Of a stretch of DNA of 38,206 nt, positions 24,360 through 31,940 are shown one piece after another. The position numbers and the translations under genes were made by a program. The first letter of the stretch is position 1. Each line of letters starts with the position of its first letter. Source of the stretch: JALYTZ01 sp036559125 (lineage in GTDB: Bacteria > Vulcanimicrobiota > Vulcanimicrobiia > Vulcanimicrobiales > Vulcanimicrobiaceae); contig DATBTT010000039.1 of assembly GCA_036559125.1 (NCBI GenBank), positions 1 to 38,206 on the forward strand, written 5' to 3'. The notes under the pieces were generated by a model. It worked only from the letters and a program-made list of their open reading frames with translations, was not told where the DNA came from and searched no databases.

Positions 24360-24665
24360 ATGACAGGGTGAGATGGTCGCGATGACAGGGTGATGGTCGC
24401 GATGACAGGGTGAGATGGTCGCGATGACAGGGTGAGATGGTCGCGATGACAGGGGGAGATGGTCGCGATGACAGGGTGATGGTCGCGATGACAGGGGGAG
24501 ATGGTCGCGATGACAGGGGGAGATGGTCGCGATGACAGGGTGAGATGGTCGCGATGACAGGGTGAGATGGTCGCGATGACAGGGTGATGGTCGCGATGAC
24601 AGGGTGATGGTCGCGATGACAGGGTGATGGTCGCGATGACAGGGTGAGATGGTCGCGATGACAGG
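24360..24665. repeat. VNTR of 14 units of 22 or 20 bp
   Basis: Units of atgacagggtgagatggtcg plus cg (22 bp), or the same lacking ag (20 bp), begin at 24360, 24382, 24402, 24424, 24446, 24468, 24488, 24510, 24532, 24554, 24576, 24596, 24616 and 24636; a partial unit follows. Nine units are 22 bp and five are 20 bp, and three carry gggg in place of ggtg. The array begins in the end of a dispersed element and stops at the stop codon of the next gene. Confidence 0.95.
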
Positions 24666-25154
24666 TTATCGGCGGTGGAAGAAGCCGTCGAAGACGGTCT
24701 TCCACGTGCGGCCGCGATCGATGGAAACACGCCATAATTCTTCCACGACGTTGCCGTGGCGCGTCCACAGGACGTCATTGAGACGCGCGCTCGTCGTGGG
24801 ATAGTCCGTACCTCGCAGATGCATACCGCCGTTCTCCAGAGCGCCGTCGAGCGTCAACACCAGGCCGGTATCATCCATGAACGTTTGATGCCACGTGTGA
24901 CGACCGGCTTGAAAACCGGTAATCCCAAAGCCGCTGCCGGGCCCGGTGGCGTCTCTCCACCGCTCGAAGATAACGCAGTCATTCATTTTCTTCGTGACGG
25001 CGTCCGAGCCGACGGTCTTGCCCGCTTTGTTCGTAACCGTCCAGTTCCCGACGAAGAAATCAAACTGATGGTACGCGGGCCCCGCGCACGGCGCGGCCGC
25101 AGCCGGCGCGCAGCAGAATACCGCAATGGTGATACACGCCAAAAAATATTTCAT
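24666..25154 (-). CDS. Secreted protein of unknown function (DUF1579-like)
   Basis: 162 aa with a signal peptide (about 1-21, MKYFLACITIAVFCCAPAAA). The mature part begins CAGPAYHQFDFFVGNWTV, a lipocalin-like fold opening common to DUF1579-type proteins, and continues with a repeated ERWR/ELWRVS pattern. The start at 25154 is preferred for the signal peptide; the frame is open 14 codons more. Its stop codon lies 1 nt from the VNTR. Confidence 0.75.
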   Translation of the reverse strand: MKYFLACITIAVFCCAPAAAAPCAGPAYHQFDFFVGNWTVTNKAGKTVGSDAVTKKMNDCVIFERWRDATGPGSGFGITGFQAGRHTWHQTFMDDTGLVLTLDGALENGGMHLRGTDYPTTSARLNDVLWTRHGNVVEELWRVSIDRGRTWKTVFDGFFHRR

Positions 25155-25284
25155 GCTCGCGCCATACCGGTCGCCGGCGCCAAAGCATTTGAACAAAATT
25201 GCCTTCTTTTGCGACTACGGACGTCCGTGCGAGACTAGCAAGATCCGGGTGGCGTCCGCGGGCTGGTTGCCATAAAGTCGTATT

Positions 25285-25758
25285 ATGAACACTACAGCGC
25301 CTGTCGTTACCTTGCGTTTCATTCCAATACCATACGAAATCGCCGAGGACGCGCGTCGTACGATGCGCGATCGCTTCGGACATCAGCTGCACGTGACGAC
25401 TACGCAAGCCCCCTGTCGACTGTGCCTGCGCATCTCCCCGAACCCCGAGCAGCTTATTCTTCTGTCGTACCAGCCGTCGCGCGACAGCGGGCCGTACGCG
25501 GAAATCGGTCCGATCTTCGTTCACGCTCGCGCGTGCGAGCGTTACGACGCATCCGAAACCTTTCCCGAAGACTTCCGATCGCGCAGCTTAGTCGTTCGCG
25601 CGTACAACGACGCCGGAGAGATCGCAGACGCCGTCGTAGCCGGCCCCGGCGAAGCCGAAGAGCGCGCCCGTGAGTTTTTGCAGAATCCAGCCATCGCGGA
25701 ACTCCACGTGCGGCACGTTTCGTATACATGTTTCGATTTCAAGATCATTCGCGGCTGA
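25285..25758 (+). CDS. DUF1203-family protein
   Basis: 157 aa with the family segments APCRLCLRIS, EQLILLSYQPS and PYAEIGPIFVHARACERY. A small cytoplasmic protein of unknown function; two cysteines in CRLC may bind metal. There is no ribosome binding site near the ATG, so it may be leaderless. Its TGA is followed without a gap by the stop of the convergent gene. Confidence 0.8.
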   Translation: MNTTAPVVTLRFIPIPYEIAEDARRTMRDRFGHQLHVTTTQAPCRLCLRISPNPEQLILLSYQPSRDSGPYAEIGPIFVHARACERYDASETFPEDFRSRSLVVRAYNDAGEIADAVVAGPGEAEERAREFLQNPAIAELHVRHVSYTCFDFKIIRG

Positions 25759-25992
25759 CTAGTTCGCGACGTACCGATACTGCCCCGGCTGCCAGCGGCA
25801 GACGCTTTTGTCGCGCATGACGAACGATTCGCAACCGTCTACGTCTGCGTTGAAGTCTGCGTTTAGGGCTTTGGTCGCCTCCCAGTCCACCGCCGGTTCT
25901 TGCCGCGCTGCGGCACGAGCCTTGGTGTACGCGAACTGCGAACTCTTGGTCAGCACGTTGAGCGTCTGGGCGAGGCGTTGCGCATCGGTCAT
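25759..25992 (-). CDS. Hypothetical protein, 77 aa
   Basis: Helical N-terminus (TDAQRLAQTLNVLTKSSQFA) and a C-terminal part with two cysteines (DVDGCESF and KSVCRWQ). GAAGG lies just before the ATG. The stop codon abuts that of the DUF1203 gene. No family recognised. Confidence 0.55.
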   Translation of the reverse strand: MTDAQRLAQTLNVLTKSSQFAYTKARAAARQEPAVDWEATKALNADFNADVDGCESFVMRDKSVCRWQPGQYRYVAN

Positions 25993-26137
25993 GCCTTCGA
26001 GTATGGCGCCGAGAGCGTCGATCCCCTTCTACGGCGCCGCTGCCCGCGGGGGCCGCTCCGGCCGGGCGGAATGATCGTCTTTGTCGTGAAGAAATCCGGT
26101 CTGCAAACAGCGGCGTGAGGCTCGGAGGGCGGGAAGA

Positions 26138-27253
26138 ATGGCTGGAGTTCGGGTTTTGGTTGGAACGCGCAAGGGTGCGTTCGTGCTCGAATCGGACGAG
26201 AAGCGCGAACGGTGGGACGTCCACGGTCCGCACTTTGCGGGCTGGGAGATCTATCATCTCAAGGGCTCGCCCGCCGAACCCAATCGGCTGTACGCATCGC
26301 AGACCAGCGGTTGGTTCGGGCAAGTGATCCAGCGCTCGGACGACGGCGGCAAGTCGTGGGAACCGGTGGGTAACCGGTTTGCATACGACGGCGTCCCGGG
26401 GACGCATCAATGGTACGACGGCACACCGCACCCTTGGGAGTTCGCGCGCGTCTGGCACCTCGAGCCGTCGCTAACCGATCCCGACACCGTGTATGCCGGG
26501 GTCGAAGATGCCGCTTTATTTCGAACGACCGACGGCGGCCAGACGTGGCTGGAACTGTCCGGGCTGCGCGGCCACGGATCCGGGAGTTCGTGGCAACCGG
26601 GCGCCGGGGGAATGTGTTTGCACACGATTCTTCTGCATCCGAGCAATCCCGAGCGGATGTTCGTGGCAATCTCCGCTGCGGGCGCGTTCCGCACCGACGA
26701 TGGCGGTACGACATGGCGGCCGATCAATCGCGGGCTGAAATCCGAAGGCATCCCAGACGCCGATGCCGAGGTCGGGCACTGCGTCCATCGCATCGCGATG
26801 CATCCTTCGCGTCCCGACGTGCTCTTTATGCAAAAGCATTGGGATGTGATGCGCAGCGACGACGCGGGCGACAGCTGGCACGACGTCGGCGGGAACTTGC
26901 CGACCGATTTCGGGTTTCCGATCGACGTGCACGCGCACGAGCCGGACACCGTATACGTCGTTCCGATCAAGAGCGACTCCGAGCACTTTCCGCTCGATGG
27001 ACAACTGCGCGTATATCGCAGCCGCACCGGCGGAAACCAGTGGGAAGCACTCACCAACGGTTTGCCGCAGCGCGACTGTTACGTCAACGTATTGCGCGAC
27101 GCGATGGCGGTCGACTCGCTCGATTCGTGCGGAATTTACTTCGGCACAACCGGCGGCCAAGTCTATGCGTCGTCGGATTCCGGCGACAACTGGGCGCCCA
27201 TCGTGCGAGACCTTCCTGCCGTCCTATCCGTGGAGGTGCAGACGCTGCCATGA
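26138..27253 (+). CDS. Asp-box (BNR) beta-propeller protein, sialidase-like fold
   Basis: 371 aa. Asp-box repeats of type S-x-D-x-G-x-T/S-W occur at about 67-74, 130-137, 186-193, 240-247, 295-302 (degenerate) and 345-352, one per propeller blade. Similar proteins are often annotated as exo-alpha-sialidase or WD40/YVTN/BNR-like, but the arginine triad and other sialidase residues are not evident, so I do not call it an enzyme. There is no signal peptide. GGAGG precedes the ATG. Its stop overlaps the start of a MoaD-like gene (ATGA), so the two are translationally coupled. Confidence 0.85.
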   Translation: MAGVRVLVGTRKGAFVLESDEKRERWDVHGPHFAGWEIYHLKGSPAEPNRLYASQTSGWFGQVIQRSDDGGKSWEPVGNRFAYDGVPGTHQWYDGTPHPWEFARVWHLEPSLTDPDTVYAGVEDAALFRTTDGGQTWLELSGLRGHGSGSSWQPGAGGMCLHTILLHPSNPERMFVAISAAGAFRTDDGGTTWRPINRGLKSEGIPDADAEVGHCVHRIAMHPSRPDVLFMQKHWDVMRSDDAGDSWHDVGGNLPTDFGFPIDVHAHEPDTVYVVPIKSDSEHFPLDGQLRVYRSRTGGNQWEALTNGLPQRDCYVNVLRDAMAVDSLDSCGIYFGTTGGQVYASSDSGDNWAPIVRDLPAVLSVEVQTLP

Positions 27254-27546
27254 TCCGCGTCGTGCTTCCCGCACATTTGCGTACGCTCGTGCGCATCGCC
27301 GGCGAAATGGAGATCGACGTCGACGGCAAGCCCACGCAGCGTTCCGTGCTCGACGCACTCGAAGCGCGCTATCCCGTGCTGTGCGGGACGATCCGCGACC
27401 ATGTCACGCAACGGCGGCGGCCGTTCGTGCGATTCTTCGCGTGCGCGCGGGACTTGTCGCACGAAGCGCCGGACGCGCCACTCCCCGACCCCGTCGCGAG
27501 AGGCGAAGAACCGTTTCTGATCGTCGGAGCTATGGCCGGCGGTTAG
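27250..27546 (+). CDS. MoaD/ThiS-like ubiquitin-fold protein
   Basis: 98 aa of beta-grasp type: begins MIRVVLPAHLRTLVRIAGEM, carries the LDALEARYPVL helix, and ends with AMAGG, the di-glycine tail that is activated in sulfur carriers. No ThiF/MoeB-type activating enzyme or molybdopterin gene lies nearby. The 4-bp overlap with the Asp-box propeller gene suggests they function together; I recall such pairings in other bacteria, but could not check. Confidence 0.75.
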   Translation: MIRVVLPAHLRTLVRIAGEMEIDVDGKPTQRSVLDALEARYPVLCGTIRDHVTQRRRPFVRFFACARDLSHEAPDAPLPDPVARGEEPFLIVGAMAGG

Positions 27547-27614
27547 GCTTTGACAAGATACAGCGCATGGTTTACAACTGTATTCTCACACGACGACGAT
27601 AGCGAGGCGTTGAT

Positions 27615-27977
27615 ATGGCAAACCCGGTCGTGCATTTCGAAATAATCGGCAAGGACCAGCAAAAACTCCTAAAGTTCTATCGCTCAGCCTTCGAATGGCA
27701 GATTGACGATCCAATACCGGAGCTGGGCAACTACGCGATGGTGCACACGCAAACCGAAGGCGGAATCGCCGGCGGAATTGGCGGCGGGATCGAAGGCTAC
27801 GACGGCCACGTGACGTTTTACGTCGAGGTTGCGGACGTGAACGCGGCCTTAGCCAAAATTGAAGGTCTCGGCGGCAAAAAGATGATGGGCCCCGACGAGG
27901 TTCCCAACGGTCCGATCATCGCTCAATTCACGGACCCCGAAGGCCATGTCGTCGGCCTGGTTCAGCAGCGATCGTAG
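27615..27977 (+). CDS. VOC-family protein (glyoxalase/bleomycin-resistance fold)
   Basis: 120 aa with two beta-alpha-beta-beta-beta modules: VHFEIIGKDQQKLLKFYRSA and later VTFYVEVADVNAALAKIEGL, ending in FTDPEGHVVGLVQQ. GAGG 8 nt before the ATG supports the start. Substrate unknown. The gene sits 68 nt after the MoaD-like gene. Confidence 0.85.
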   Translation: MANPVVHFEIIGKDQQKLLKFYRSAFEWQIDDPIPELGNYAMVHTQTEGGIAGGIGGGIEGYDGHVTFYVEVADVNAALAKIEGLGGKKMMGPDEVPNGPIIAQFTDPEGHVVGLVQQRS

Positions 27978-27995
27978 ACGAGACACATTTACGGC

Positions 27996-28895
27996 ATGCG
28001 ATGCGTACTTGCAATTCTTTTCATACTTGCGTTTTCGCTGCCGGCCTCGGCCCAGCAAGACGCAACGCTCGAAACGCAACTCCAAGCACTGATCGCGGCG
28101 CACGCGGGTAAAGTCGCGATCTACGCGACGGACTTGCGCAGCGGAAAAACCGTCGCGATTGAGGCCGACACACCCGTCCCAACGGCCTCGGTCATCAAGC
28201 TGACGGTCCTTTTCGAAGCCCTCAAACAGATACAATCGGGCAATGTCCATTTTAGCGACGCGCTGACGTTAAGGAAGAGCGACCAAGTCGAGGGTTCGGG
28301 CGTGTTGAGTCTGTTCGATACGCCGCTACGCCTAACGCTCAAAGACGCGCTGACCATGATGGTCGTCGTTAGCGACAACACCGGAACGAATCTGGCGATC
28401 GATCATCTCGGCCTACAGAACATCGACAGCCGCATCACGTGGATGGGGCTACACGACACATGGCTCTACAAAAAGGTCTTTCTGCCGCCGACCGGTCAGG
28501 TGCCCGCCGACCAAAAAAAGTTCGGTTTGGGTAAAACCACCGCGCGGGAGATGGCCGAGGTAATGCAGCGCATTGCAACGTGCGACTTGAACGCCCCGGG
28601 TTCGACGGCGAAACCGTCGCAGCAAGATCGCAAGCTGTGCGACGTAGCATTGAATATGTTAAAGAATCAGTCCGATCGCGACAGCATCCCGCGCTATTTG
28701 GACCTACCCGTTGCGAACAAGACGGGCGCGCTCGACGAGGTCCGCAACGACGTCGGCATCGTCTACGCACGAAACGGACCGGTGATCGTCTCGGAGTTCA
28801 CCTATGACAATAAGGACCAGAGCTGGACGCCCGACAATGCAGCCCAAGTGCTGATGGCAAAGCTAGCCAAGACAATCATCGACCGCTGGCAGTAG
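27996..28895 (+). CDS. Class A beta-lactamase-like serine hydrolase
   Basis: 299 aa, secreted (signal peptide about 1-19). The active-site motifs are in order: S65-V-I-K68, S126-D127-N128, and K242-T243-G244. The deacylating glutamate motif ExxLN normally between SDN and KTG is not visible; that region instead reads GLGKTTAREMAEVM. Such proteins may be penicillin-binding, esterase-like or transpeptidase-like rather than beta-lactamases. Lies 18 nt after the VOC gene. Confidence 0.85.
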   Translation: MRCVLAILFILAFSLPASAQQDATLETQLQALIAAHAGKVAIYATDLRSGKTVAIEADTPVPTASVIKLTVLFEALKQIQSGNVHFSDALTLRKSDQVEGSGVLSLFDTPLRLTLKDALTMMVVVSDNTGTNLAIDHLGLQNIDSRITWMGLHDTWLYKKVFLPPTGQVPADQKKFGLGKTTAREMAEVMQRIATCDLNAPGSTAKPSQQDRKLCDVALNMLKNQSDRDSIPRYLDLPVANKTGALDEVRNDVGIVYARNGPVIVSEFTYDNKDQSWTPDNAAQVLMAKLAKTIIDRWQ

Positions 28896-28905
28896 CCGCC
28901 CACAT

Positions 28906-29056
28906 CCCCGTCATCCTGAGCCAGTCGAAGGACGGCCCTTCGACAAGCTCAGGGTGACGGGGAATAATATCCGCTTCGAGTGACGGACAAAATCGCTTCC
29001 GCGACAGGCGCACCTCCGTCATCCTGAGCCTGTCGAAGGACGGCCCCCTCCCGTCA
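28906..29056. repeat. Two dispersed repeat copies downstream of the hydrolase gene
   Basis: A full inverted-repeat element occupies 28906-28962 (gtcatcctgag...ctcagggtgac). A half copy lies at 29016-29047 in the same direction. Between them and up to 29090 I see nothing else. Confidence 0.85.
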
Positions 29057-29089
29057 CACGTTCGGGCGCCGGAACCACGGCATGAGACA

Positions 29090-30010
29090 TTGAACCTCAC
29101 CGAAGTGGCTATCGGCTTTATAACTACTTTGGAACTTGGCGACATTACACCCGACGATGCATTGATCGTTGCGGCGCTGGCTGATGCGGGCGTAGAAGTG
29201 CGCGCCGTGCCATGGGATGCGGGCGAACCACCGGAAAATCTCGACGCGCTTGTGCTGCGCTCGCCGTGGAATTATCATCTGACCCCGGATGCGTTTCTCT
29301 CTTGGGTCGACCGTGCGAACGGCTACGCTACGGTGTTCAACGATCCGAAGATCGTTCGCTGGAACGCGCACAAGGGCTACCTATTCGAATTGGAACGCCT
29401 GGGTATCCCAATCGCTCACACCGTCCTGTGCAAGAAGCACGAGACATGGGATTTAGGCGCGATCATGTCGGAGCATGGTTGGAATGAGGTCATAGTAAAG
29501 CCGGCAATTTCGGCAAGCTCGTTTATGACGAGCATTGTTGGTTATTCGGCACACGTAACCCACCGCAACGGCGATCTGCAGGATCGCGTTTTTGAAAAAG
29601 GCCAGCATCTGCTCGAAAGCATCCTCGAAACACGCGATGCCCTCGTGCAGCCCTTTATGCCCGAAATTCTCGAACGGGGAGAGCGCTGCCTCATCTTCAT
29701 CGACGGGCAGTTCTCGCATTCGGCGCAGAAGGCAGCGTTCACGGATGTGGGCGGCGGCGGTCAGCCGGTCATCGCCGAATCTGAAGAAATCGCGCTCGGA
29801 GAACGCGCACTAGCCGCTTTGCCCGAAACGCCGCTTTACGCTCGGGTCGACATTCTACGCGACGCCGACGGCATCGATAGGCTGATGGAGCTCGAACTCA
29901 TCGATCCGGAGCTCTACATGCGCCTCGATTCAAATTCGCCGCGCCGATTCGCGTCGGCGCTCATGCGGCGACTGCGGCGACGCTCCGCCGCCTTCTTCCC
30001 AACACTTTAG
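29090..30010 (+). CDS. ATP-grasp domain protein
   Basis: 306 aa with the ATP-grasp layout: N-terminal Rossmann-like part (DDALIVAALADAGVEVRAV, RSPWNYHL), a nucleotide-binding region with EVIVKPAISASS, and the C-terminal metal segment MELELIDPELYMRLD. Members ligate a carboxylate to an amine or thiol using ATP; the substrate is unknown. Starts at a TTG (29090) or a GTG (29105), neither with a strong ribosome binding site. No other peptide-synthesis gene is next to it. Confidence 0.8.
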   Translation: MNLTEVAIGFITTLELGDITPDDALIVAALADAGVEVRAVPWDAGEPPENLDALVLRSPWNYHLTPDAFLSWVDRANGYATVFNDPKIVRWNAHKGYLFELERLGIPIAHTVLCKKHETWDLGAIMSEHGWNEVIVKPAISASSFMTSIVGYSAHVTHRNGDLQDRVFEKGQHLLESILETRDALVQPFMPEILERGERCLIFIDGQFSHSAQKAAFTDVGGGGQPVIAESEEIALGERALAALPETPLYARVDILRDADGIDRLMELELIDPELYMRLDSNSPRRFASALMRRLRRRSAAFFPTL

Positions 30011-30060
30011 CCGTTCGGCCCGTCTATTAGGAATGACCCTACTCACGGAAAGCCGCGAAC

Positions 30061-30618
30061 GTGCCACTAGCTCTCGATAGCAGATTGATTGAAAGCGCCA
30101 AATCCGGCGGCGCGGGGCTCGAGCGTCTTATTACGGACGTTTGGCCCGAAGCGTATCGAATTGCCTTTAGCATCCTTCGCGATGCCGGCCTTGCCGAGGA
30201 TGCTGCGCAGGAGGCGTGTGCCGCGATGGCGCGATCGTTGCCGGCGCTTAAAAATACCTTCGGTTTTCCGGCGTGGATTTATAAAATCATCGTCAACAAC
30301 GCGATCGCGGTAGCGCGCCGCCGCCCACGCACCCAAACACTGGACACGGTCAGCGATCGGGGAATCCATTTCGATCAAAGCGATGCCATGGATATCCACA
30401 ATGCACTTGCGACGCTTCCATTTATGCAGCGCGGCGCGATCGTCTTGCATTATTACGCAGGTTTGAACAGCCGCGAGATCGCCGCAGCAATCGGGTTACC
30501 GCCTTCAACGGTTCGTTTTCACTTGATGCTTGCGCGCAGGGCGTTACGTGAAGCCCTCTCAAAGGCAGACGCGCATACGCTACAACCTTCCGAGGAGGTA
30601 CTTTCGGATGTTCGATGA
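30061..30618 (+). CDS. RNA polymerase sigma factor, ECF type
   Basis: 185 aa. Region 2 is present around residues 28-85 (AEDAAQEACAAMARSLPALK, then FPAWIYKIIVNNAIAVARRR) and region 4 at about 118-170 (LPFMQRGAIVLHYYAGLNSR followed by EIAAAIGLPPSTVRFHL). Starts with GTG. Its last 11 bp overlap the next gene, a probable membrane anti-sigma factor. Confidence 0.85.
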   Translation: MPLALDSRLIESAKSGGAGLERLITDVWPEAYRIAFSILRDAGLAEDAAQEACAAMARSLPALKNTFGFPAWIYKIIVNNAIAVARRRPRTQTLDTVSDRGIHFDQSDAMDIHNALATLPFMQRGAIVLHYYAGLNSREIAAAIGLPPSTVRFHLMLARRALREALSKADAHTLQPSEEVLSDVR

Positions 30619-31396
30619 GGCACGAATCGGCGCGGCCTTAGAAACGATGATTCATGGAATCGACGTGCCGCCCGTTCCCATGTTCGGAATCCATCAACGG
30701 ATATCGCAAGGGCGACCCGCACCGCGACATGCATGGCCTTATTCTCGGCCTCTAGTTGCAATCGCGGCCGCAATTGCGATTGCATTCATAGCACTGCCCT
30801 CAATGTCTTCGGCGGTAGTCCAAACGATCGAGGCGCGTTACCGAGCCGCCTTGCAAACACTGGGGGGAATCGCTCCCCCGCCTGCGCCCGCATCGCTGCT
30901 TTCGGCATTGTCGCCTCACAGCGCGAGCATCTCAACCGCGCAGTCGCGCGTACGCTTCACGATAGTTCCGCCTGCCGGTTTACCGAAGGACATCGTCTCG
31001 GCAAAAATCACGACAACTCCGACAGGAGTCTACTCGAAAGTAACTCATTCGTGGCATGTCGGACCGCCGATGGTCAGCTTTTCATATCGCCGTGCAGACG
31101 GTCGCGGGTTCCTCTTGATCGCCGACCGGTACGACCCGCAAGGTGAGCGGCCGTCGAAGTATATGTTTGAAGCGATGGCTCCAGCCCCCGACGGGCGCCC
31201 GGTGCTCGTGAAGCACGAGCGATTTGCCTGGCGCAACGGCAATCAGATCATGACGGCTGTTGAAGGTCACGACATCAGTGCGCGAGAGATCGATGCGATT
31301 CGTGTCGCGATGCATGGGACCGCCGTTCCGCGACGCAACCTGCACGCTCCCGAATCTGGAACCTCACTCAAACTTCGTCTCATCACCAAACCCTGA
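30608..31396 (+). CDS. Probable membrane-bound anti-sigma factor
   Basis: 262 aa. A cytoplasmic N-part (about 1-45), one transmembrane helix at about 48-68 (RPLVAIAAAIAIAFIALPSM), then an exported domain with beta-rich segments such as WHVGPPMVSFSYRRADGRG. The classic anti-sigma zinc motif (HxxxCxxC) is not present. Role is inferred from the 11-bp overlap with the sigma gene. GGAGG lies 9 nt before the ATG at 30608, which sets the start even though the frame is open further upstream. Confidence 0.65.
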   Translation: MFDEARIGAALETMIHGIDVPPVPMFGIHQRISQGRPAPRHAWPYSRPLVAIAAAIAIAFIALPSMSSAVVQTIEARYRAALQTLGGIAPPPAPASLLSALSPHSASISTAQSRVRFTIVPPAGLPKDIVSAKITTTPTGVYSKVTHSWHVGPPMVSFSYRRADGRGFLLIADRYDPQGERPSKYMFEAMAPAPDGRPVLVKHERFAWRNGNQIMTAVEGHDISAREIDAIRVAMHGTAVPRRNLHAPESGTSLKLRLITKP

Positions 31397-31539
31397 TCGA
31401 GTGCGCGCGAAAAAGCTCACTCATTATTCGCCAGCCTACGCACTAGAGCGTCTTGCACAAGCGCCCACAAGGAGTCGTATCGGCTCTACGCGCATCACAG
31501 TTCACATTTCATTGCGCTGGCACTTTGGGAGAATATGTA

Positions 31540-31911
31540 ATGGCAAACTCCATTCCGGAAGGTTGGCATAGCATTACTCCTCGACTCGTGGTCCACGATC
31601 CGGCGATGTTTGTTCGGTTCCTCACGCAGGCCTTTGACGCGAGCGGAGAGTACCGAGCGGATGCACCGTCATTGCTGAGAATCGGCGATTCGATCGTAAT
31701 GGTGAGCGGCGTCGGTCCACGCAAGCCCATGGCCGCCTTTCTCTATCTGTACGTCGATGACGCCGACGCGACGTACCGGCGCGCCTTGGACGCCGGCGCC
31801 GTCTCGCTCGAGACGCCGAGAGAAACGCCGTATGGAGATCTGCGCGCAATGGTCGTCGACCCGTGCGGCAATGAGTGGCAAATCGCTACATACCGCCCGA
31901 CCCCACCTTAG
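31540..31911 (+). CDS. VOC-family protein (PhnB-like)
   Basis: 123 aa: ITPRLVVHDPAMFVRFLTQA, then FLYLYVDDADATYRRALDAG, and a C-terminal MVVDPCGNEWQIAT strand. GGGAG 8 nt upstream marks the ATG at 31540; an in-frame start upstream lacks one. Function unknown. Confidence 0.8.
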   Translation: MANSIPEGWHSITPRLVVHDPAMFVRFLTQAFDASGEYRADAPSLLRIGDSIVMVSGVGPRKPMAAFLYLYVDDADATYRRALDAGAVSLETPRETPYGDLRAMVVDPCGNEWQIATYRPTPP

Positions 31912-31940
31912 CACCTTCAGATGAGCCCCCAAACGTCCCG

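Noticed and set aside
24360..24665. CRISPR array
   Set aside because: Units are head-to-tail without unique spacers, and no cas gene is nearby.
24317..24778. Two minus-strand open frames with repeating HRDHLTLSSRP-type peptides
   Set aside because: They are translations of the VNTR, open only because the unit contains no stop in these frames.
25745..26458. 237-aa minus-strand open frame
   Set aside because: It overlaps two better-supported genes (25759-25992 and 26138-27253) in other frames and reads as low-complexity arginine-rich sequence.
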